A stretch of DNA of 64,000 nt from Pectobacterium brasiliense (GCF_016950255.1 NZ_JACGFN010000001.1:3038001-3102000), one strand, 5' to 3'. Positions 1-13,762 are shown, counted from the first letter of the stretch. Notes: generated by a model not told the origin, from the sequence alone. Made by a program: numbers and translations.

Positions 1-294
1 GAACGCATAGCGATCACTGAAATTTTACATCTTCTTTCTTTCAGTGTTGTCCTTTTGCTTTCGCACTGAATAATAACGAGTGAAAATAAATCATCGGCAT
101 CAAAATTTAGTTATTTTTGTGTTAATTGAGTAAAAAAACGATATCAATAATGTCAATAGGTGGTTGAAACGTTGTTTATTGCGATTTTTGGATAGGGTTT
201 TTATTAACTTATTGAAAATAATTAAAATAAATACGTTTTATTGATAAGGACAAAAAAAGACACATCCTGTTGTAAATATTCGTAAGCCCTTTTA

Positions 295-310
295 TGTGAG
301 TCATATCACA
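295..310. promoter_or_regulatory. CRP-like palindrome upstream of atpI
   Basis: The two half-sites TGTGA (295-299) and TCACA (306-310) are separated by exactly six bases, the classic CRP arrangement with both half-sites perfect. It lies about 115 bp upstream of the -35 of the likely atp promoter, further than a usual class I or II activator site, so its target is uncertain. It could serve another start in this AT-rich 545-bp leader. Binding is inferred, not shown. Confidence 0.5.
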
Positions 311-424
311 GATTAGAGACCTTTAGAAATTAATGACACCAGACATGAGTCGTGAGGATTGTTAGTAAAAACGGGGCTTCAGAAAGAAATTTAAATAATT
401 GTTCACCTTTTCGCTACTTATCGA

Positions 425-452
425 TTGAATTCGCAGGTATGACCCGTATAAT
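425..452 (+). promoter_or_regulatory. Likely sigma-70 promoter of the atp operon
   Basis: A -35 hexamer TTGAAT (425-430) is followed after 16 bp by a perfect -10 TATAAT (447-452). It precedes atpI by about 90 bp, and no other gene lies in between. The rest of 1-545 is AT-rich non-coding DNA with a small inverted repeat at 15-22/39-46 and a CRP-like site; I see no gene in it. The expected upstream neighbour rsmG is outside the window. Confidence 0.6.
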
Positions 453-545
453 TTGCTCGTTTTTTGCTGCTTGACTCAGTGGTGTAAAGGCAGTTTTATA
501 CGTCATTCGGTATACCTCTGAAAAGGTACGGAGAGAGCAAACGTC

Positions 546-1752
<1,207 letters not shown>

Positions 1753-1783
1753 TTTTCTTTCAACAAATAACGTTTTTAACTGA

Positions 1784-2041
<258 letters not shown>

Positions 2042-2104
2042 GCAGAATGTTTTCTGCTGAGGTTAAAACATCAACTTATTTAACTTTGAAAGAGGCATTG
2101 TGCT

Positions 2105-2575
2105 GTGAATATTAATGCAACAATCCTCGGCCAGGCCATTGCGTTCGTCCTGTTTGTCTGGTTCTGCATGAAGTATGTATGGCCGCCGATGATGGCAGCC
2201 ATCGAGAAACGTCAAAAAGAAATTGCTGACGGTCTGGCTTCTGCTGAACGTGCCAAAAAAGATTTGAACTTGGCTCAGGCCAATGCGACAGATCAACTGA
2301 AGAAAGCCAAAGCGGATGCTCAGGTTATCATCGAGCAGGCGAACAAACGCCGTGCTCAGATCCTGGATGAGGCGAAAGCTGAAGCGGAAGCTGAACGTAA
2401 CAAGATTGTGGCGCAGGCGCAGGCTGAAATCGAAGCCGAACGTAAACGTGCTCGTGAAGAGCTGCGTAAGCAAGTTGCCGTATTGGCGATTGCCGGTGCC
2501 GAGAAAATTATTGAACGTTCCGTGGATGAAGCTGCTAACAGCGACATCGTTGATAAACTGGTCGCTGAACTGTAA
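2105..2575 (+). CDS. atpF: ATP synthase F0 subunit b
   Basis: Subunit b is the dimeric peripheral stalk linking F0 to F1. The 156-residue product has one N-terminal membrane helix (about residues 5-25) followed by a long charged, heptad-rich coiled coil running to the C terminus. Translation starts at a GTG (2105), as in E. coli, preceded by aaagagg (2088-2094). The length equals the E. coli protein. atpH follows after 14 bp. Confidence 0.97.
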   Translation: MNINATILGQAIAFVLFVWFCMKYVWPPMMAAIEKRQKEIADGLASAERAKKDLNLAQANATDQLKKAKADAQVIIEQANKRRAQILDEAKAEAEAERNKIVAQAQAEIEAERKRAREELRKQVAVLAIAGAEKIIERSVDEAANSDIVDKLVAEL

Positions 2576-2589
2576 GGAGGGAGGGGCTG

Positions 2590-3123
2590 ATGTCTGAATT
2601 TGTCACGGTAGCTCGCCCCTACGCCAAAGCAGCTTTTGACTTTGCGGTTGAGAATCAGGCCTTGGATCGCTGGCAGAACATGCTGGCATTTTCGGCCGAA
2701 GTAGCGCGCAATGAGCAGATTGCCGAGTTGCTTTCTGGTGCGGTTGCACCGATTGAGCTGGCGAAAACATTTATTGCCGTTTGTGGTGATCAACTTGATG
2801 AAGCCGGTCAGAACCTGATTAAGGTGATGGCCGAGAACGGACGTTTACCGGTGCTTCCTGAAGTACTGGAACAATTTATTCAACTGCGGGCAGCACTGGA
2901 ATCGACGGTTGACGTCGATGTGATTTCTGCCAGCACGTTGAGTGAGCAGCAGCTGTCGAAGATCGCTGCCGCTATGGAAAAACGTCTGTCACGCAAAGTG
3001 AAGCTGAATTGCAAAATTGATAAGTCTGTCATGGCCGGCGTGGTTATCCGCGCGGGCGATATGGTGATAGATGGCAGCATTCGCGGTCGTCTGGAACGTC
3101 TGGCAGACGTCTTGCAGTCTTAA
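2590..3123 (+). CDS. atpH: ATP synthase F1 subunit delta
   Basis: Subunit delta sits on top of the F1 head and binds the C terminus of subunit b, fixing the stator. The 177-residue protein has the OSCP/delta layout: an N-terminal helical bundle beginning with a conserved ARPYAKAAF segment, and a C-terminal part ending in the typical basic [10 protein letters not shown] stretch. The ribosome site is an aggagg run overlapping the end of atpF (2576-2581). The gene lies in the invariant order between atpF and atpA. Confidence 0.97.
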   Translation: MSEFVTVARPYAKAAFDFAVENQALDRWQNMLAFSAEVARNEQIAELLSGAVAPIELAKTFIAVCGDQLDEAGQNLIKVMAENGRLPVLPEVLEQFIQLRAALESTVDVDVISASTLSEQQLSKIAAAMEKRLSRKVKLNCKIDKSVMAGVVIRAGDMVIDGSIRGRLERLADVLQS

Positions 3124-3135
3124 GGGGACTGGAGC

Positions 3136-4677
3136 ATGCAACTGAATTCCACCGAAATCAGCGAACTGATCAAGCAGCGCATTGCTCAGTTCAATGTGGT
3201 GAGCGAAGCTCACAATGAAGGTACTATTGTTTCCGTCAGCGACGGAATCATCCGCGTCCACGGTCTGGCAGACGTGATGCAGGGAGAGATGATCTCTCTG
3301 CCGGGTAACCGTTATGCGATCGCATTGAACCTGGAGCGCGACTCTGTTGGTGCGGTAGTTATGGGGCCGTATGCGGATCTGGCCGAAGGCATGAAAGTCA
3401 AATGCACCGGCCGTATTCTTGAAGTTCCAGTTGGTCGCGGCCTGCTGGGTCGTGTGGTCAACACGCTGGGCGCACCGATTGACGGCAAAGGCGCACTGGA
3501 TCACGACGGTTTCTCTGCGGTTGAAGCGATTGCGCCTGGCGTTATCGAACGTCAGTCCGTTGATGAGCCGGTACAAACGGGCTATAAGTCCGTTGACGCC
3601 ATGATTCCAATCGGTCGTGGTCAGCGTGAGCTGATTATCGGTGACCGTCAGACGGGTAAAACCGCACTGGCCATCGACGCCATCATCAACCAGCGTGATT
3701 CCGGCATCAAATGTGTGTACGTCGCTATCGGCCAGAAAGCTTCCACGATTTCTAACGTGGTACGTAAACTGGAAGAGCACGGCGCACTGGAAAACACCAT
3801 TGTTGTTGTTGCTACCGCGTCTGAATCTGCTGCTCTGCAATATCTGGCACCGTATGCCGGCTGTGCGATGGGCGAGTACTTCCGTGACCGCGGTGAAGAT
3901 GCGCTGATTATTTATGATGACCTGTCTAAACAGGCCGTTGCTTATCGTCAGATTTCTCTGCTGCTCCGTCGTCCGCCAGGTCGTGAAGCTTATCCTGGTG
4001 ACGTTTTCTATCTCCACTCCCGTTTGCTGGAGCGTGCATCGCGTGTTAACGCCGATTACGTTGAAGCATTCACCAAGGGTGAAGTGAAAGGGAAAACCGG
4101 TTCGTTGACCGCTCTGCCGATCATCGAAACGCAAGCGGGTGACGTTTCTGCGTTCGTTCCGACCAACGTAATTTCTATTACCGATGGTCAGATCTTCCTG
4201 GAATCCAACTTGTTTAACGCCGGTATTCGTCCTGCGGTTAACCCAGGGATCTCCGTATCCCGTGTGGGTGGTGCAGCACAGACCAAGATCATGAAGAAAC
4301 TGTCCGGTGGTATTCGTACCGCACTGGCACAGTACCGTGAACTGGCAGCATTCTCTCAGTTTGCTTCCGATCTTGATGATGCAACCCGTAAGCAGTTGAG
4401 CCACGGTCAGAAAGTGACCGAGCTGTTGAAGCAGAAACAGTATGCGCCGATGTCTGTCGCACAGCAGTCTCTGGTTCTGTTTGCGGCGGAACGTGGTTAT
4501 CTGGAAGATGTTGAGCTGTCGAAAGTCGGTAGCTTTGAAGCGGCTCTGTTGGCTTACGCTGACCGTGAGCATGGCGAACTTCTGCAACAAATCGACCAGA
4601 CTGGCGCTTATAACGATGAGATCGAGGGCAAGTTTAAAGGCATCCTCGATACTTTTAAGGCAACCCAGTCCTGGTAA
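3136..4677 (+). CDS. atpA: ATP synthase F1 subunit alpha
   Basis: Alpha is the regulatory nucleotide-binding subunit of the F1 alpha3-beta3 head. The 513-residue length equals that of E. coli. The order is an N-terminal beta barrel (about 25-95), a RecA-like nucleotide-binding domain with Walker A GDRQTGKT at residues 169-176, and a C-terminal helical domain. The ATP synthase alpha/beta signature [12 protein letters not shown] lies near residues 365-376. It follows atpH by 12 bp. Confidence 0.98.
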   Translation: MQLNSTEISELIKQRIAQFNVVSEAHNEGTIVSVSDGIIRVHGLADVMQGEMISLPGNRYAIALNLERDSVGAVVMGPYADLAEGMKVKCTGRILEVPVGRGLLGRVVNTLGAPIDGKGALDHDGFSAVEAIAPGVIERQSVDEPVQTGYKSVDAMIPIGRGQRELIIGDRQTGKTALAIDAIINQRDSGIKCVYVAIGQKASTISNVVRKLEEHGALENTIVVVATASESAALQYLAPYAGCAMGEYFRDRGEDALIIYDDLSKQAVAYRQISLLLRRPPGREAYPGDVFYLHSRLLERASRVNADYVEAFTKGEVKGKTGSLTALPIIETQAGDVSAFVPTNVISITDGQIFLESNLFNAGIRPAVNPGISVSRVGGAAQTKIMKKLSGGIRTALAQYRELAAFSQFASDLDDATRKQLSHGQKVTELLKQKQYAPMSVAQQSLVLFAAERGYLEDVELSKVGSFEAALLAYADREHGELLQQIDQTGAYNDEIEGKFKGILDTFKATQSW

Positions 4678-4729
4678 CGCCCGGTGGCCTGCTGTAAAGC
4701 AGGCCGCAAGGCTTTGAGGAGAAGCAAAG

Positions 4730-7023
<2,294 letters not shown>

Positions 7024-7042
7024 CGCCTTGTAGGAGGGTGAC

Positions 7043-7462
7043 ATGGCTATGACTTACCATCTGGATGTCGTGAGTGCAGAACAGCAAATGTTCTCCGGTC
7101 TGGTGCAGAAGATCCAGGTAACGGGGAGCGAAGGCGAACTGGGTATTTATCCGGGACATGCCCCTCTGCTCACTGCCATTAAGCCGGGTATGATTCGTAT
7201 CGTTAAGCAGCACGGTGAGGAAGAGTATATTTATCTTTCTGGCGGCGTCCTTGAGGTGCAGCCGAATATTGTCACCGTACTGTCTGATACCGCTATCCGC
7301 GGGCAGGATCTGGATGAAGCACGTGCGCTGGAAGCAAAACGCAAAGCCGAAGATCATATCCGCAATTCGCATGGCGATGTGGATTATGCTCAGGCTTCCG
7401 CAGAGTTGACTAAAGCGATTGCGAAGCTGCGTGTTATCGAGCTGACCAGAAAAGCGATGTAA
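7043..7462 (+). CDS. atpC: ATP synthase F1 subunit epsilon
   Basis: Epsilon is the small rotor subunit that couples gamma to the c-ring and acts as an intrinsic inhibitor of ATP hydrolysis. The 139-residue product has the N-terminal beta sandwich (residues 1-85, with the conserved GxLGIxPGHAPL-type loop) and two C-terminal helices. It is the last gene of the operon and is followed within 25 bp by a strong intrinsic terminator. Confidence 0.97.
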   Translation: MAMTYHLDVVSAEQQMFSGLVQKIQVTGSEGELGIYPGHAPLLTAIKPGMIRIVKQHGEEEYIYLSGGVLEVQPNIVTVLSDTAIRGQDLDEARALEAKRKAEDHIRNSHGDVDYAQASAELTKAIAKLRVIELTRKAM

Positions 7463-7483
7463 CAGATAAGCTTGCAATAATTG

Positions 7484-7517
7484 AAGGCCAGTCAGTTCAC
7501 ACTGACTGGCCTTTTTG
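7484..7517 (+). terminator. Intrinsic terminator of the atp operon
   Basis: A perfect 13-bp stem (7484-7496 with 7501-7513) has a four-base loop and runs into a T tract. It directly follows atpC and ends the ATP synthase transcript. Confidence 0.9.
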
Positions 7518-7539
7518 CATTTAAGCCTATGTTACATAT

Positions 7540-7567
7540 AAAAATGCCTGCTTTCGCAGGCGTTTTT
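7540..7567. terminator. Bidirectional terminator between atpC and pelX
   Basis: The inverted repeat ATGCCTGC/GCAGGCGT with loop TTTC is flanked by five A residues on the left and a T run on the right, so it can terminate in both directions. On the minus strand it would end the pelX transcript; on the plus strand it is a second stop behind atpC. Confidence 0.8.
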
Positions 7568-7592
7568 GGTATGACAAAGTGCGTCGAGCGAT

Positions 7593-7689
7593 AGTAACGG
7601 ATAGATCGTAAAGACGCTGTGAATACGTCCATGTACGCTCGGCTTGCGCCATCCATGGCGCAAACGCTTTACTCTTCTATTCCGTTACT
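7593..7689. repeat. ~97-bp palindromic element, possibly an interspersed enterobacterial repeat
   Basis: The ends AGTAACGGATAG (7593-7604) and CTATTCCGTTACT (7677-7689) are near-perfect inverted repeats that continue inward (GTAAAG/CTTTAC). Inside lies a second hairpin, TTGCGCCAT-CC-ATGGCGCAA (about 7644-7663). The whole unit can fold into a long cruciform or RNA hairpin with no coding capacity. Its size and end structure resemble miniature interspersed palindromes such as ERIC-type units, but I cannot confirm family membership and see no second copy in this window. Confidence 0.55.
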
Positions 7690-7746
7690 ACCGTTTCCGT
7701 TCGGTAAATGGGTTTCCCACCACCTTAATTGGGATACTTGAAGCCC

Positions 7747-9981
7747 TTATTTTTTCTTCAGGAAGTCGCCAAGTACCAGATTGCCTTTGGCATCACGCGT
7801 AAACGTCTCTGGGATGGCTACTGAAACGAAATTATTTACGGTGATTTCCTTACCTTGCGCGTTAACCGAACGGTCGCCTTTGATGAAGTAGTTGGTGTTA
7901 TCGATATTGCCGACAACTGCATCATCATATTTACCCGCTTTGGTTTTCAGCGAAACGTTGTTCTTGAACACGCCCTGTTTTTCCGGGCCAGAGTAAGGGC
8001 TTGGGCGGAAAATGAAGTTAAAGCGTTCGTTATCTAACGCGATGTTGTTTTCAACGATCAAGGCACCAGGGTTGAAGTTGTCAGTGAAACCATCAAGTTT
8101 GTTACCCACAGCAATGCTGTTTTTAACCTGATGCGCCACCGGCTGACCTTCACCACCCATTTTGAAACCGTTGCTGGTGTTGTTCATGGCAATTGAATTC
8201 TCGATCACCACAACGCCGTTTGCGCCGTCTTCAATTTTGTTAAACAGGTCGAAGCCGTCATCAATGTTGTTGTGTGAGAATGCGCCGCGAATCATGTTGC
8301 CTTCACCCACACGCATTTTCACCGCGAAACCATCAGCGTTAATTTTGCCTGGGTCCTGATTGCTGTGAGATTCTGAATTCAGGATCAGGTTGTGGCTGGC
8401 CCACAGTGGTCTACCCACATCGGCCGTCGAAGTTACCTGAATTCCGGTATCGTCAGCGTGGTGCGCCAGAACGCGTTCGATGGTGTTGTAACTCCCCTCG
8501 ATACGGAACGGTTTCTCGGTGATTTCAATCCCTTTAACATGCCAATGGCTCGCTTTCAGCTGTAGGCCATGAATCACAGCTTTATTGCCGACAGCAAACA
8601 GGTTCTTGACGGTTTTTTGCTGGCCGCTGGCGCTGACAGGGATTTCAGTTGCGCTGTAATCACCATCGTTGAGCCAGATTGTGCCACCAGCTGGCAGAGC
8701 GGCGACGGCGCTGGCTAAATCGATCGGTGCATTTTTACTGCCGTCATTGCTGGCTGCACCCTGTGGCGAAACATACAGATTTTTAGCGTCTGCGTAGGCC
8801 ACTCTTTCAACCTTGAACGTGCTCTCTTTTACTGCTTTATCATCGCCTTCTGTAGGTTGGTAGGCTACCTTGAATTCAGCGCCATTACCGGCAATTTTCG
8901 CTGGCAGAGATAAGGTTTCTCCCGCTTTTACCTGCTTCGCTTCACCCAGAGGTTGACCGTTTTGCGACACCGCGATCGTGCCAGCGTAATTGCCTCTGGC
9001 CTGAACCACATAGTGTTCGCTGGTGGTTTTAGGTGATGACATCACCTGGAGCAAAGGATCATAAGCTTTGGCTTTAAACTCCGGTGACGCTTTGGTTTGC
9101 GCTGGTGTGGTAGTCAACTGTGCATTGCTGACGGTGATTTTGGCGTTACGGGAAGCAAAGAAACCGACGTAGTAGTGGTCTTTATCCAGCTTGGTGACGA
9201 CGTCCGCGCCTTTGACTTCTTTTGATACCCAGTTATCCGTGCCTTTCGGCGCATAAGAGGTAATAAAGCCGTCGTTGGTACGTTCCAGTTTCAGACGGAA
9301 CGTCGGCGTTTGCTCCAGATTCACATTTTCCTGGTAGCTGGTCTTGGTAATTTTCGCACCGGCATTGCCCCACGGCTGTGTGACGCCATTACGCAAAATA
9401 GCCTGCAATTTGATTTCGGTATGAGACTTCTTATCCTGCGTCATGATGGCATTCATCACCATGTTGGATGCCGCAGGGAACTCCTCATACCCTTCTTTCA
9501 GCGGTTCCTGACGCGGCACGCCAATAATATCGCGCACCAGAATCCCCGCCCCTTCCTGAGCCGCTGGCTTGGCTCCGTTTTCTGGCCCAAACTGTTCCAC
9601 GGTAATATCAGACTGAAGCGTAAAATTCACATTCGCAGGCAGCTGCGTATAGAAGAACGTCAGCCCGTCATGGGTGTTGGCAATCTTGCCGCCACGACTT
9701 TCGATCGTGATAGGTGCGGACAAATCAGCGTTATCCCCCGGTGCTAATTTCTTGCCGTTAATGGTGACGTCATTAACGCCAATTTTTTCCGGCAGAACAT
9801 TAGATGAAAAGTTTACGTCTGTTGATTGACCAAAGGCGATGCCGTGCCAGACAGGGGTTGATTCTGTCGCGGCGTGTGTACTAAAACTAAAAAGTAATGC
9901 ATTCGTCAACGCGACGGCTGCGAGGCGTGAAGAACGGTGTTTCCGTAATGAATCACATTTTGGTGAAGAACAACGTTTCAT
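7747..9981 (-). CDS. pelX: Periplasmic family 9 pectate lyase (exo-type, PelX-like)
   Basis: This 744-residue protein belongs to polysaccharide lyase family 9, which cleaves polygalacturonate by beta-elimination; PelX-type members are periplasmic and release short unsaturated oligomers. The N terminus has a long basic signal peptide ending about A-T-H-A-A (residues 35-40). The C-terminal half (about 400-700) is a parallel beta-helix. The calcium ligands of the Pel9A fold can be placed at Asp550, Asp574, Asp575 and Asp578 (DDGFD), with the catalytic lysine at Lys607 in SNGFKMGG. The ATG has a good GGAGA site. It is transcribed opposite to atp and glmU, carries a KdgR-like box upstream and interrupts the atpC-glmU adjacency known from E. 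coli. An exo rather than endo mode is inferred from length. Confidence 0.88.
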   Translation of the reverse strand: MKRCSSPKCDSLRKHRSSRLAAVALTNALLFSFSTHAATESTPVWHGIAFGQSTDVNFSSNVLPEKIGVNDVTINGKKLAPGDNADLSAPITIESRGGKIANTHDGLTFFYTQLPANVNFTLQSDITVEQFGPENGAKPAAQEGAGILVRDIIGVPRQEPLKEGYEEFPAASNMVMNAIMTQDKKSHTEIKLQAILRNGVTQPWGNAGAKITKTSYQENVNLEQTPTFRLKLERTNDGFITSYAPKGTDNWVSKEVKGADVVTKLDKDHYYVGFFASRNAKITVSNAQLTTTPAQTKASPEFKAKAYDPLLQVMSSPKTTSEHYVVQARGNYAGTIAVSQNGQPLGEAKQVKAGETLSLPAKIAGNGAEFKVAYQPTEGDDKAVKESTFKVERVAYADAKNLYVSPQGAASNDGSKNAPIDLASAVAALPAGGTIWLNDGDYSATEIPVSASGQQKTVKNLFAVGNKAVIHGLQLKASHWHVKGIEITEKPFRIEGSYNTIERVLAHHADDTGIQVTSTADVGRPLWASHNLILNSESHSNQDPGKINADGFAVKMRVGEGNMIRGAFSHNNIDDGFDLFNKIEDGANGVVVIENSIAMNNTSNGFKMGGEGQPVAHQVKNSIAVGNKLDGFTDNFNPGALIVENNIALDNERFNFIFRPSPYSGPEKQGVFKNNVSLKTKAGKYDDAVVGNIDNTNYFIKGDRSVNAQGKEITVNNFVSVAIPETFTRDAKGNLVLGDFLKKK

Positions 9982-10027
9982 TGTATCTCCTTCGTTATTG
10001 AATTATTCGCCCGCGTATATTGCTATA

Positions 10028-10046
10028 AATGAAACGCTGTTTCTTT
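10028..10046. promoter_or_regulatory. KdgR-box-like operator upstream of pelX
   Basis: The sequence AATGAAACGCTGTTTCTTT matches the KdgR operator pattern (AATGAAA, N5-6, TTTCATT) at almost every position. KdgR represses pectin catabolism genes in soft-rot bacteria until KDG accumulates. The site lies 47-65 bp upstream of the pelX ATG, where it would overlap the promoter. Immediately beyond it a single CRP-like half-site (TCACA, 10055-10059) is visible. The rest of 9982-10305 holds the pelX and glmU promoters and no gene that I can support. Confidence 0.7.
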
Positions 10047-10305
10047 TGTGTGTGTCACAAATGGAAATACTTAAAAACAAAGTCTGTTTTTTATGAAACC
10101 CTGTGTCATTTCTGTTTGGGTTGAGAGTATGGTGCTTGTATCTTCTTCTCGTGAACATTCGTCGTTTTGAGCGAGATTTTCAGAAAAAACTCACCAAAAA
10201 GTATCCGCGTTACGCTGTAGTTTCGGTAAACTCTGGTTATTCATGCCGTAACAGGCTGGCCATTTTATTCTTGCGGAGCGGTGGCTCCGTACTTTCAGGA
10301 TGCTT

Positions 10306-11676
10306 ATGTCAAATAGTGCGATGAGTGTGGTGATCCTTGCTGCGGGTAAAGGAACCCGTATGTATTCCGACCTTCCCAAGGTGCTGCATAAACTGGCGGG
10401 TAAGCCGATGGTTCAGCACGTTATTGATGCTGCCATGACGACAGGCGCACAGCACGTTCATCTGGTCTATGGCCACGGCGGCGATTTGCTAAAACGTGAA
10501 TTGGCCGATCCGGCGTTGAACTGGGTATTGCAGGCGGAACAGCTGGGAACCGGGCATGCGATGCAGCAAGCCGCGCCCCATTTTGCCGATGATGAAGATA
10601 TCTTGATGTTGTATGGCGATGTGCCGCTAATTTCATCGCAAACGCTGGGGCGTTTACGTGAGGCTAAGCCGCAGGGCGGTATAGGTTTATTGACGGTGAA
10701 GCTGGACGATCCGACGGGCTATGGACGAATTGTGCGTGAAAACGGAGCCGTAGTCGGGATCGTCGAGCACAAAGATGCCAGCGAAGAACAGCGCCAGATT
10801 AATGAGATTAATACCGGCATTCTGATTGCGAACGGCAAGGATCTGAAGCGTTGGTTAAGCCAGTTGAATAACAACAACGCGCAGGGCGAGTTTTACATCA
10901 CCGATATTATTGCGATGGCAGCGGAAGAAGGTCAGCGTGTTGAAGCGGTTCATCCTGAGCGACTGAGTGAGGTTGAAGGCGTCAATAACCGTCTGCAACT
11001 GTCGGCACTGGAGCGCGTTTATCAGCGTGAACAGGCGGATAAGTTGCTGCTGGCCGGTGTGATGCTGCTCGATCCGGCACGATTTGATCTGCGTGGCGAG
11101 CTGGCTCATGGTCGTGACGTGGTGATTGATATCAATGTTGTCGTGGAAGGCAATGTTAAGCTAGGCAACCGGGTGAAAATCGGTGCTGGCTGCGTGATCA
11201 AAAACTGCATCATTGGCGATGACTGTGAGATCAGCCCTTATTCCGTGTTGGAAGATGCCGTACTCGAAGCAGAGTGTACCGTTGGCCCATTTGCCCGCCT
11301 GCGTCCAGGCTCGGAACTGGCTGAGGGCGCGCATGTCGGCAACTTTGTCGAATTGAAAAAAGCGCGTTTAGGTAAAGGTTCAAAAGCGGGTCACCTTAGC
11401 TATTTGGGTGATGCGGATATCGGTTCCGGTGTTAATATTGGCGCGGGAACGATCACCTGTAATTATGACGGCGCAAATAAATACAAAACGATTATTGGTG
11501 ACGATGTATTTGTCGGTTCGGATAGCCAACTGGTAGCACCCGTTAGCGTAGCCAGCGGTGCGACTATCGGCGCGGGAACGACGGTTACGCGCGATGTGGC
11601 AGAGAATGAGCTGGTGGTCGGTCGCGTGAAGCAACGGCATATTTCCGGCTGGCAGCGTCCGGTGAAAAAGAAATAG
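10306..11676 (+). CDS. glmU: Bifunctional GlcNAc-1-P uridyltransferase / GlcN-1-P acetyltransferase
   Basis: GlmU makes UDP-N-acetylglucosamine for peptidoglycan and LPS in two steps. The N-terminal pyrophosphorylase domain has the LAAGKGTRM loop near residue 12. The C-terminal part (about residue 250 on) is a left-handed beta-helix of hexapeptide repeats that holds the acetyltransferase site. I choose the ATG at 10306, giving 456 residues as in E. coli, because AGGA at 10297-10300 is well spaced for it; the in-frame ATG at 10300 overlaps that site. glmS follows after 189 bp. Confidence 0.96.
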   Translation: MSNSAMSVVILAAGKGTRMYSDLPKVLHKLAGKPMVQHVIDAAMTTGAQHVHLVYGHGGDLLKRELADPALNWVLQAEQLGTGHAMQQAAPHFADDEDILMLYGDVPLISSQTLGRLREAKPQGGIGLLTVKLDDPTGYGRIVRENGAVVGIVEHKDASEEQRQINEINTGILIANGKDLKRWLSQLNNNNAQGEFYITDIIAMAAEEGQRVEAVHPERLSEVEGVNNRLQLSALERVYQREQADKLLLAGVMLLDPARFDLRGELAHGRDVVIDINVVVEGNVKLGNRVKIGAGCVIKNCIIGDDCEISPYSVLEDAVLEAECTVGPFARLRPGSELAEGAHVGNFVELKKARLGKGSKAGHLSYLGDADIGSGVNIGAGTITCNYDGANKYKTIIGDDVFVGSDSQLVAPVSVASGATIGAGTTVTRDVAENELVVGRVKQRHISGWQRPVKKK

Positions 11677-11690
11677 TCGTTGAGTCTTAT

Positions 11691-11711
11691 ACCTCCGCTT
11701 ATGGCGGAGGT
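11691..11711 (+). terminator. Hairpin after glmU, partial terminator or processing site
   Basis: An 8-bp GC-rich stem ACCTCCGC/GCGGAGGT with a 5-base loop starts 15 bp after glmU. The following T run is interrupted (TGTTTTGTCC), so read-through into glmS is likely. In E. coli glmUS is a processed dicistronic transcript, which would fit such an intercistronic hairpin. Confidence 0.5.
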
Positions 11712-11826
11712 TGTTTTGTCCTGTGTTTTAGTCTCCCAGAGCACAGAACAAAACATAATAATCCCCAACTCTCTACAAGGCTCGGGGAACCCGGAAAAAC
11801 CGGAACAATCAGGTCTAAGACATCCC

Positions 11827-11847
11827 AAGTGACACAATATGTCACTT
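11827..11847 (+). promoter_or_regulatory. Hairpin in the glmS leader next to the ribosome site
   Basis: A perfect 8-bp stem AAGTGACA/TGTCACTT with loop CAATA ends 18 bp before the glmS ATG and just upstream of the AGGAA ribosome site. In E. coli the glmS leader is translationally controlled by base-pairing with the small RNA GlmZ. Whether this hairpin has that role is inference from position. Confidence 0.4.
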
Positions 11848-11865
11848 TTATAGGAATACACATCG

Positions 11866-13698
11866 ATGTGTGGAATTGTAGGCGCAGTCGCGCAACGTGA
11901 TATTGCAGAAATTTTGTTGGAAGGTTTACGCCGTCTTGAGTACCGCGGCTATGACTCTGCGGGCCTGGCGGTTGTTGACAGTGAAGGAAATGTCGCCCGT
12001 TTGCGCCGTCTGGGGAAAGTGCAGGTGCTGTCTCAGGCAGCCGAAGAGCATGAACTGCACGGCGGTACTGGCATCGCCCATACCCGTTGGGCAACGCACG
12101 GCGAACCTTCTGAAGAGAACGCACACCCGCATGTTTCTGAACATATCACTATCGTTCATAACGGCATTATCGAAAACCATGAGCCGCTGCGTGAACTGAT
12201 GATCGGTCGCGGCTATCGCTTTGTTTCTGAAACCGATACCGAAGTGGTTGCCCATCTGGTCCATTTTGAACAGCAGCAGAACGGCGGGACGCTGGTTGAC
12301 GTCGTCAAGCGAGTGATCCCACAGCTGCGCGGTGCGTATGGCATGGTGGTGTTAGATAACCGCGACCCAAGCGTATTGGTTGCCGCTCGTTCTGGTAGCC
12401 CGCTGGTAATTGGTCGCGGTGTCGGAGAGAACTTCATTGCCTCCGATCAGCTAGCGCTGCTGCCTGTGACGCGCCGCTTCATGTTCCTGGAAGAAGGCGA
12501 TATTGCGGAAATTACCCGCCGTGATGTGCGCGTGTTTGATAAATCCGGCCAGCTTGCCGTACGCGAAGAAATTGAATCAAAAGTGAATTACGATGCTGGT
12601 GATAAAGGCGCGTATCGTCACTACATGCAGAAAGAGATCTACGAACAGCCGATGGCGATTAAGAACACCCTTGAAGGGCGTTTCAGCCACGGCGAGATCA
12701 ATCTGTCTGAATTAGGCCCGAAAGCGGATGAGCTGCTGGCTAAGGTTGAACACGTTCAGATTATTGCCTGCGGTACGTCCTACAACTCCGGTATGGTTTC
12801 CCGTTACTGGTTTGAAGCACTAGCTGGTATTCCGTGCGATGTGGAAATCGCCTCTGAATTCCGCTACCGCAAACCTGCCGTGCGTAAGAACAGCCTGATG
12901 ATTACCCTGTCTCAGTCCGGTGAAACAGCGGATACGTTGGCAGCGTTGCGCTTGTCTAAAGAACTGGGCTATCTGGGGTCGCTGGCTATCTGTAACGTGG
13001 CGGGTTCCTCGCTGGTGCGTGAATCCGATCTGGCGCTGATGACCAAAGCGGGCGTAGAGATTGGCGTGGCCTCGACTAAAGCCTTCACCACTCAGCTTAC
13101 CGTTCTGCTGATGCTGGTGGCGCGTGTTGGTCGCCTGCGCGGTATGGATGCGCAGATTGAGCATGACATCGTTCATGGTTTGCAGGCGCTGCCAGCGCGT
13201 ATTGAGCAAATGCTGTCTCAGGACAAGCTCATCGAATCTCTGGCGGAAGGTTTCTCTGACAAGCACCATGCGCTGTTCCTCGGCCGTGGCGATCAGTACC
13301 CGATCGCGATGGAAGGTGCGCTGAAGTTGAAAGAGATCTCTTACATCCACGCGGAAGCCTATGCGGCAGGTGAGCTGAAACACGGCCCGCTGGCGCTGAT
13401 CGATGCGGATATGCCGGTTGTGGTGGTGGCACCGAACAACGAACTGTTGGAAAAATTGAAATCCAACATTGAAGAAGTGCGGGCACGCGGCGGTGAGCTG
13501 TATGTCTTCGCTGACGAAGATGCCGGTTTCACCAGCAGCGAAAATATGAAGATTATTCCACTGCCGCATATCGAAGAAGTGATTGCGCCAATCTTCTATA
13601 CGGTGCCGTTGCAGCTGCTGTCTTATCACGTCGCGCTGATTAAAGGCACCGATGTCGATCAGCCACGTAACCTGGCGAAATCCGTTACGGTAGAGTAA
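11866..13698 (+). CDS. glmS: Glutamine--fructose-6-phosphate aminotransferase (isomerizing)
   Basis: GlmS converts fructose-6-phosphate and glutamine to glucosamine-6-phosphate, the first step of amino-sugar synthesis. The 610-codon protein begins MCGIVGAV, placing the amidotransferase nucleophile Cys2 directly after the initiator. The N-terminal glutaminase domain spans about 1-240 and two SIS isomerase domains follow (about 290-420 and 460-600, with the SQSGETADT phosphosugar loop). The C terminus K-S-V-T-V-E is the conserved one whose DNA is recognised by Tn7 TnsD. Confidence 0.98.
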   Translation: MCGIVGAVAQRDIAEILLEGLRRLEYRGYDSAGLAVVDSEGNVARLRRLGKVQVLSQAAEEHELHGGTGIAHTRWATHGEPSEENAHPHVSEHITIVHNGIIENHEPLRELMIGRGYRFVSETDTEVVAHLVHFEQQQNGGTLVDVVKRVIPQLRGAYGMVVLDNRDPSVLVAARSGSPLVIGRGVGENFIASDQLALLPVTRRFMFLEEGDIAEITRRDVRVFDKSGQLAVREEIESKVNYDAGDKGAYRHYMQKEIYEQPMAIKNTLEGRFSHGEINLSELGPKADELLAKVEHVQIIACGTSYNSGMVSRYWFEALAGIPCDVEIASEFRYRKPAVRKNSLMITLSQSGETADTLAALRLSKELGYLGSLAICNVAGSSLVRESDLALMTKAGVEIGVASTKAFTTQLTVLLMLVARVGRLRGMDAQIEHDIVHGLQALPARIEQMLSQDKLIESLAEGFSDKHHALFLGRGDQYPIAMEGALKLKEISYIHAEAYAAGELKHGPLALIDADMPVVVVAPNNELLEKLKSNIEEVRARGGELYVFADEDAGFTSSENMKIIPLPHIEEVIAPIFYTVPLQLLSYHVALIKGTDVDQPRNLAKSVTVE

Positions 13699-13725
13699 CT
13701 CTCCGGTATTTTATGGGTTATTACT
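13660..13725 (+). other. Putative attTn7 target at the 3' end of glmS
   Basis: The last ~36 bases of glmS encode the conserved [10 protein letters not shown] end recognised by TnsD in E. coli, where insertion takes place roughly 25 bp behind the stop codon. The sequence is well conserved here, and no Tn7 end or tns gene is visible. The ape cluster begins just downstream. Confidence 0.5.
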
Positions 13726-13726
13726 G

Positions 13727-13762
13727 TCCGCCTTATATTGCAAAGCATAAGGCGGATTTTTT
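13727..13762 (+). terminator. Intrinsic terminator of glmS
   Basis: A perfect 10-bp stem (13727-13736 with 13747-13756) is followed by six T residues. It closes the glmUS transcript 28 bp after the glmS stop. Confidence 0.92.

Noticed and set aside
15..46. Inverted repeat at the left edge as rsmG terminator
   Set aside because: The stem is only 8 bp with a 16-base loop and lacks a T tract.
1..545. Chromosomal origin oriC
   Set aside because: No DnaA boxes or GATC cluster are visible in this AT-rich gap. In E. coli oriC lies further upstream beside mnmG.
10103..10324. Small plus-strand frame before glmU
   Set aside because: No ribosome site and no protein-like composition; it overlaps the glmU start.
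12820..13629. 269-codon open frame on the minus strand inside glmS
   Set aside because: Shadow of the high-codon-bias glmS gene.
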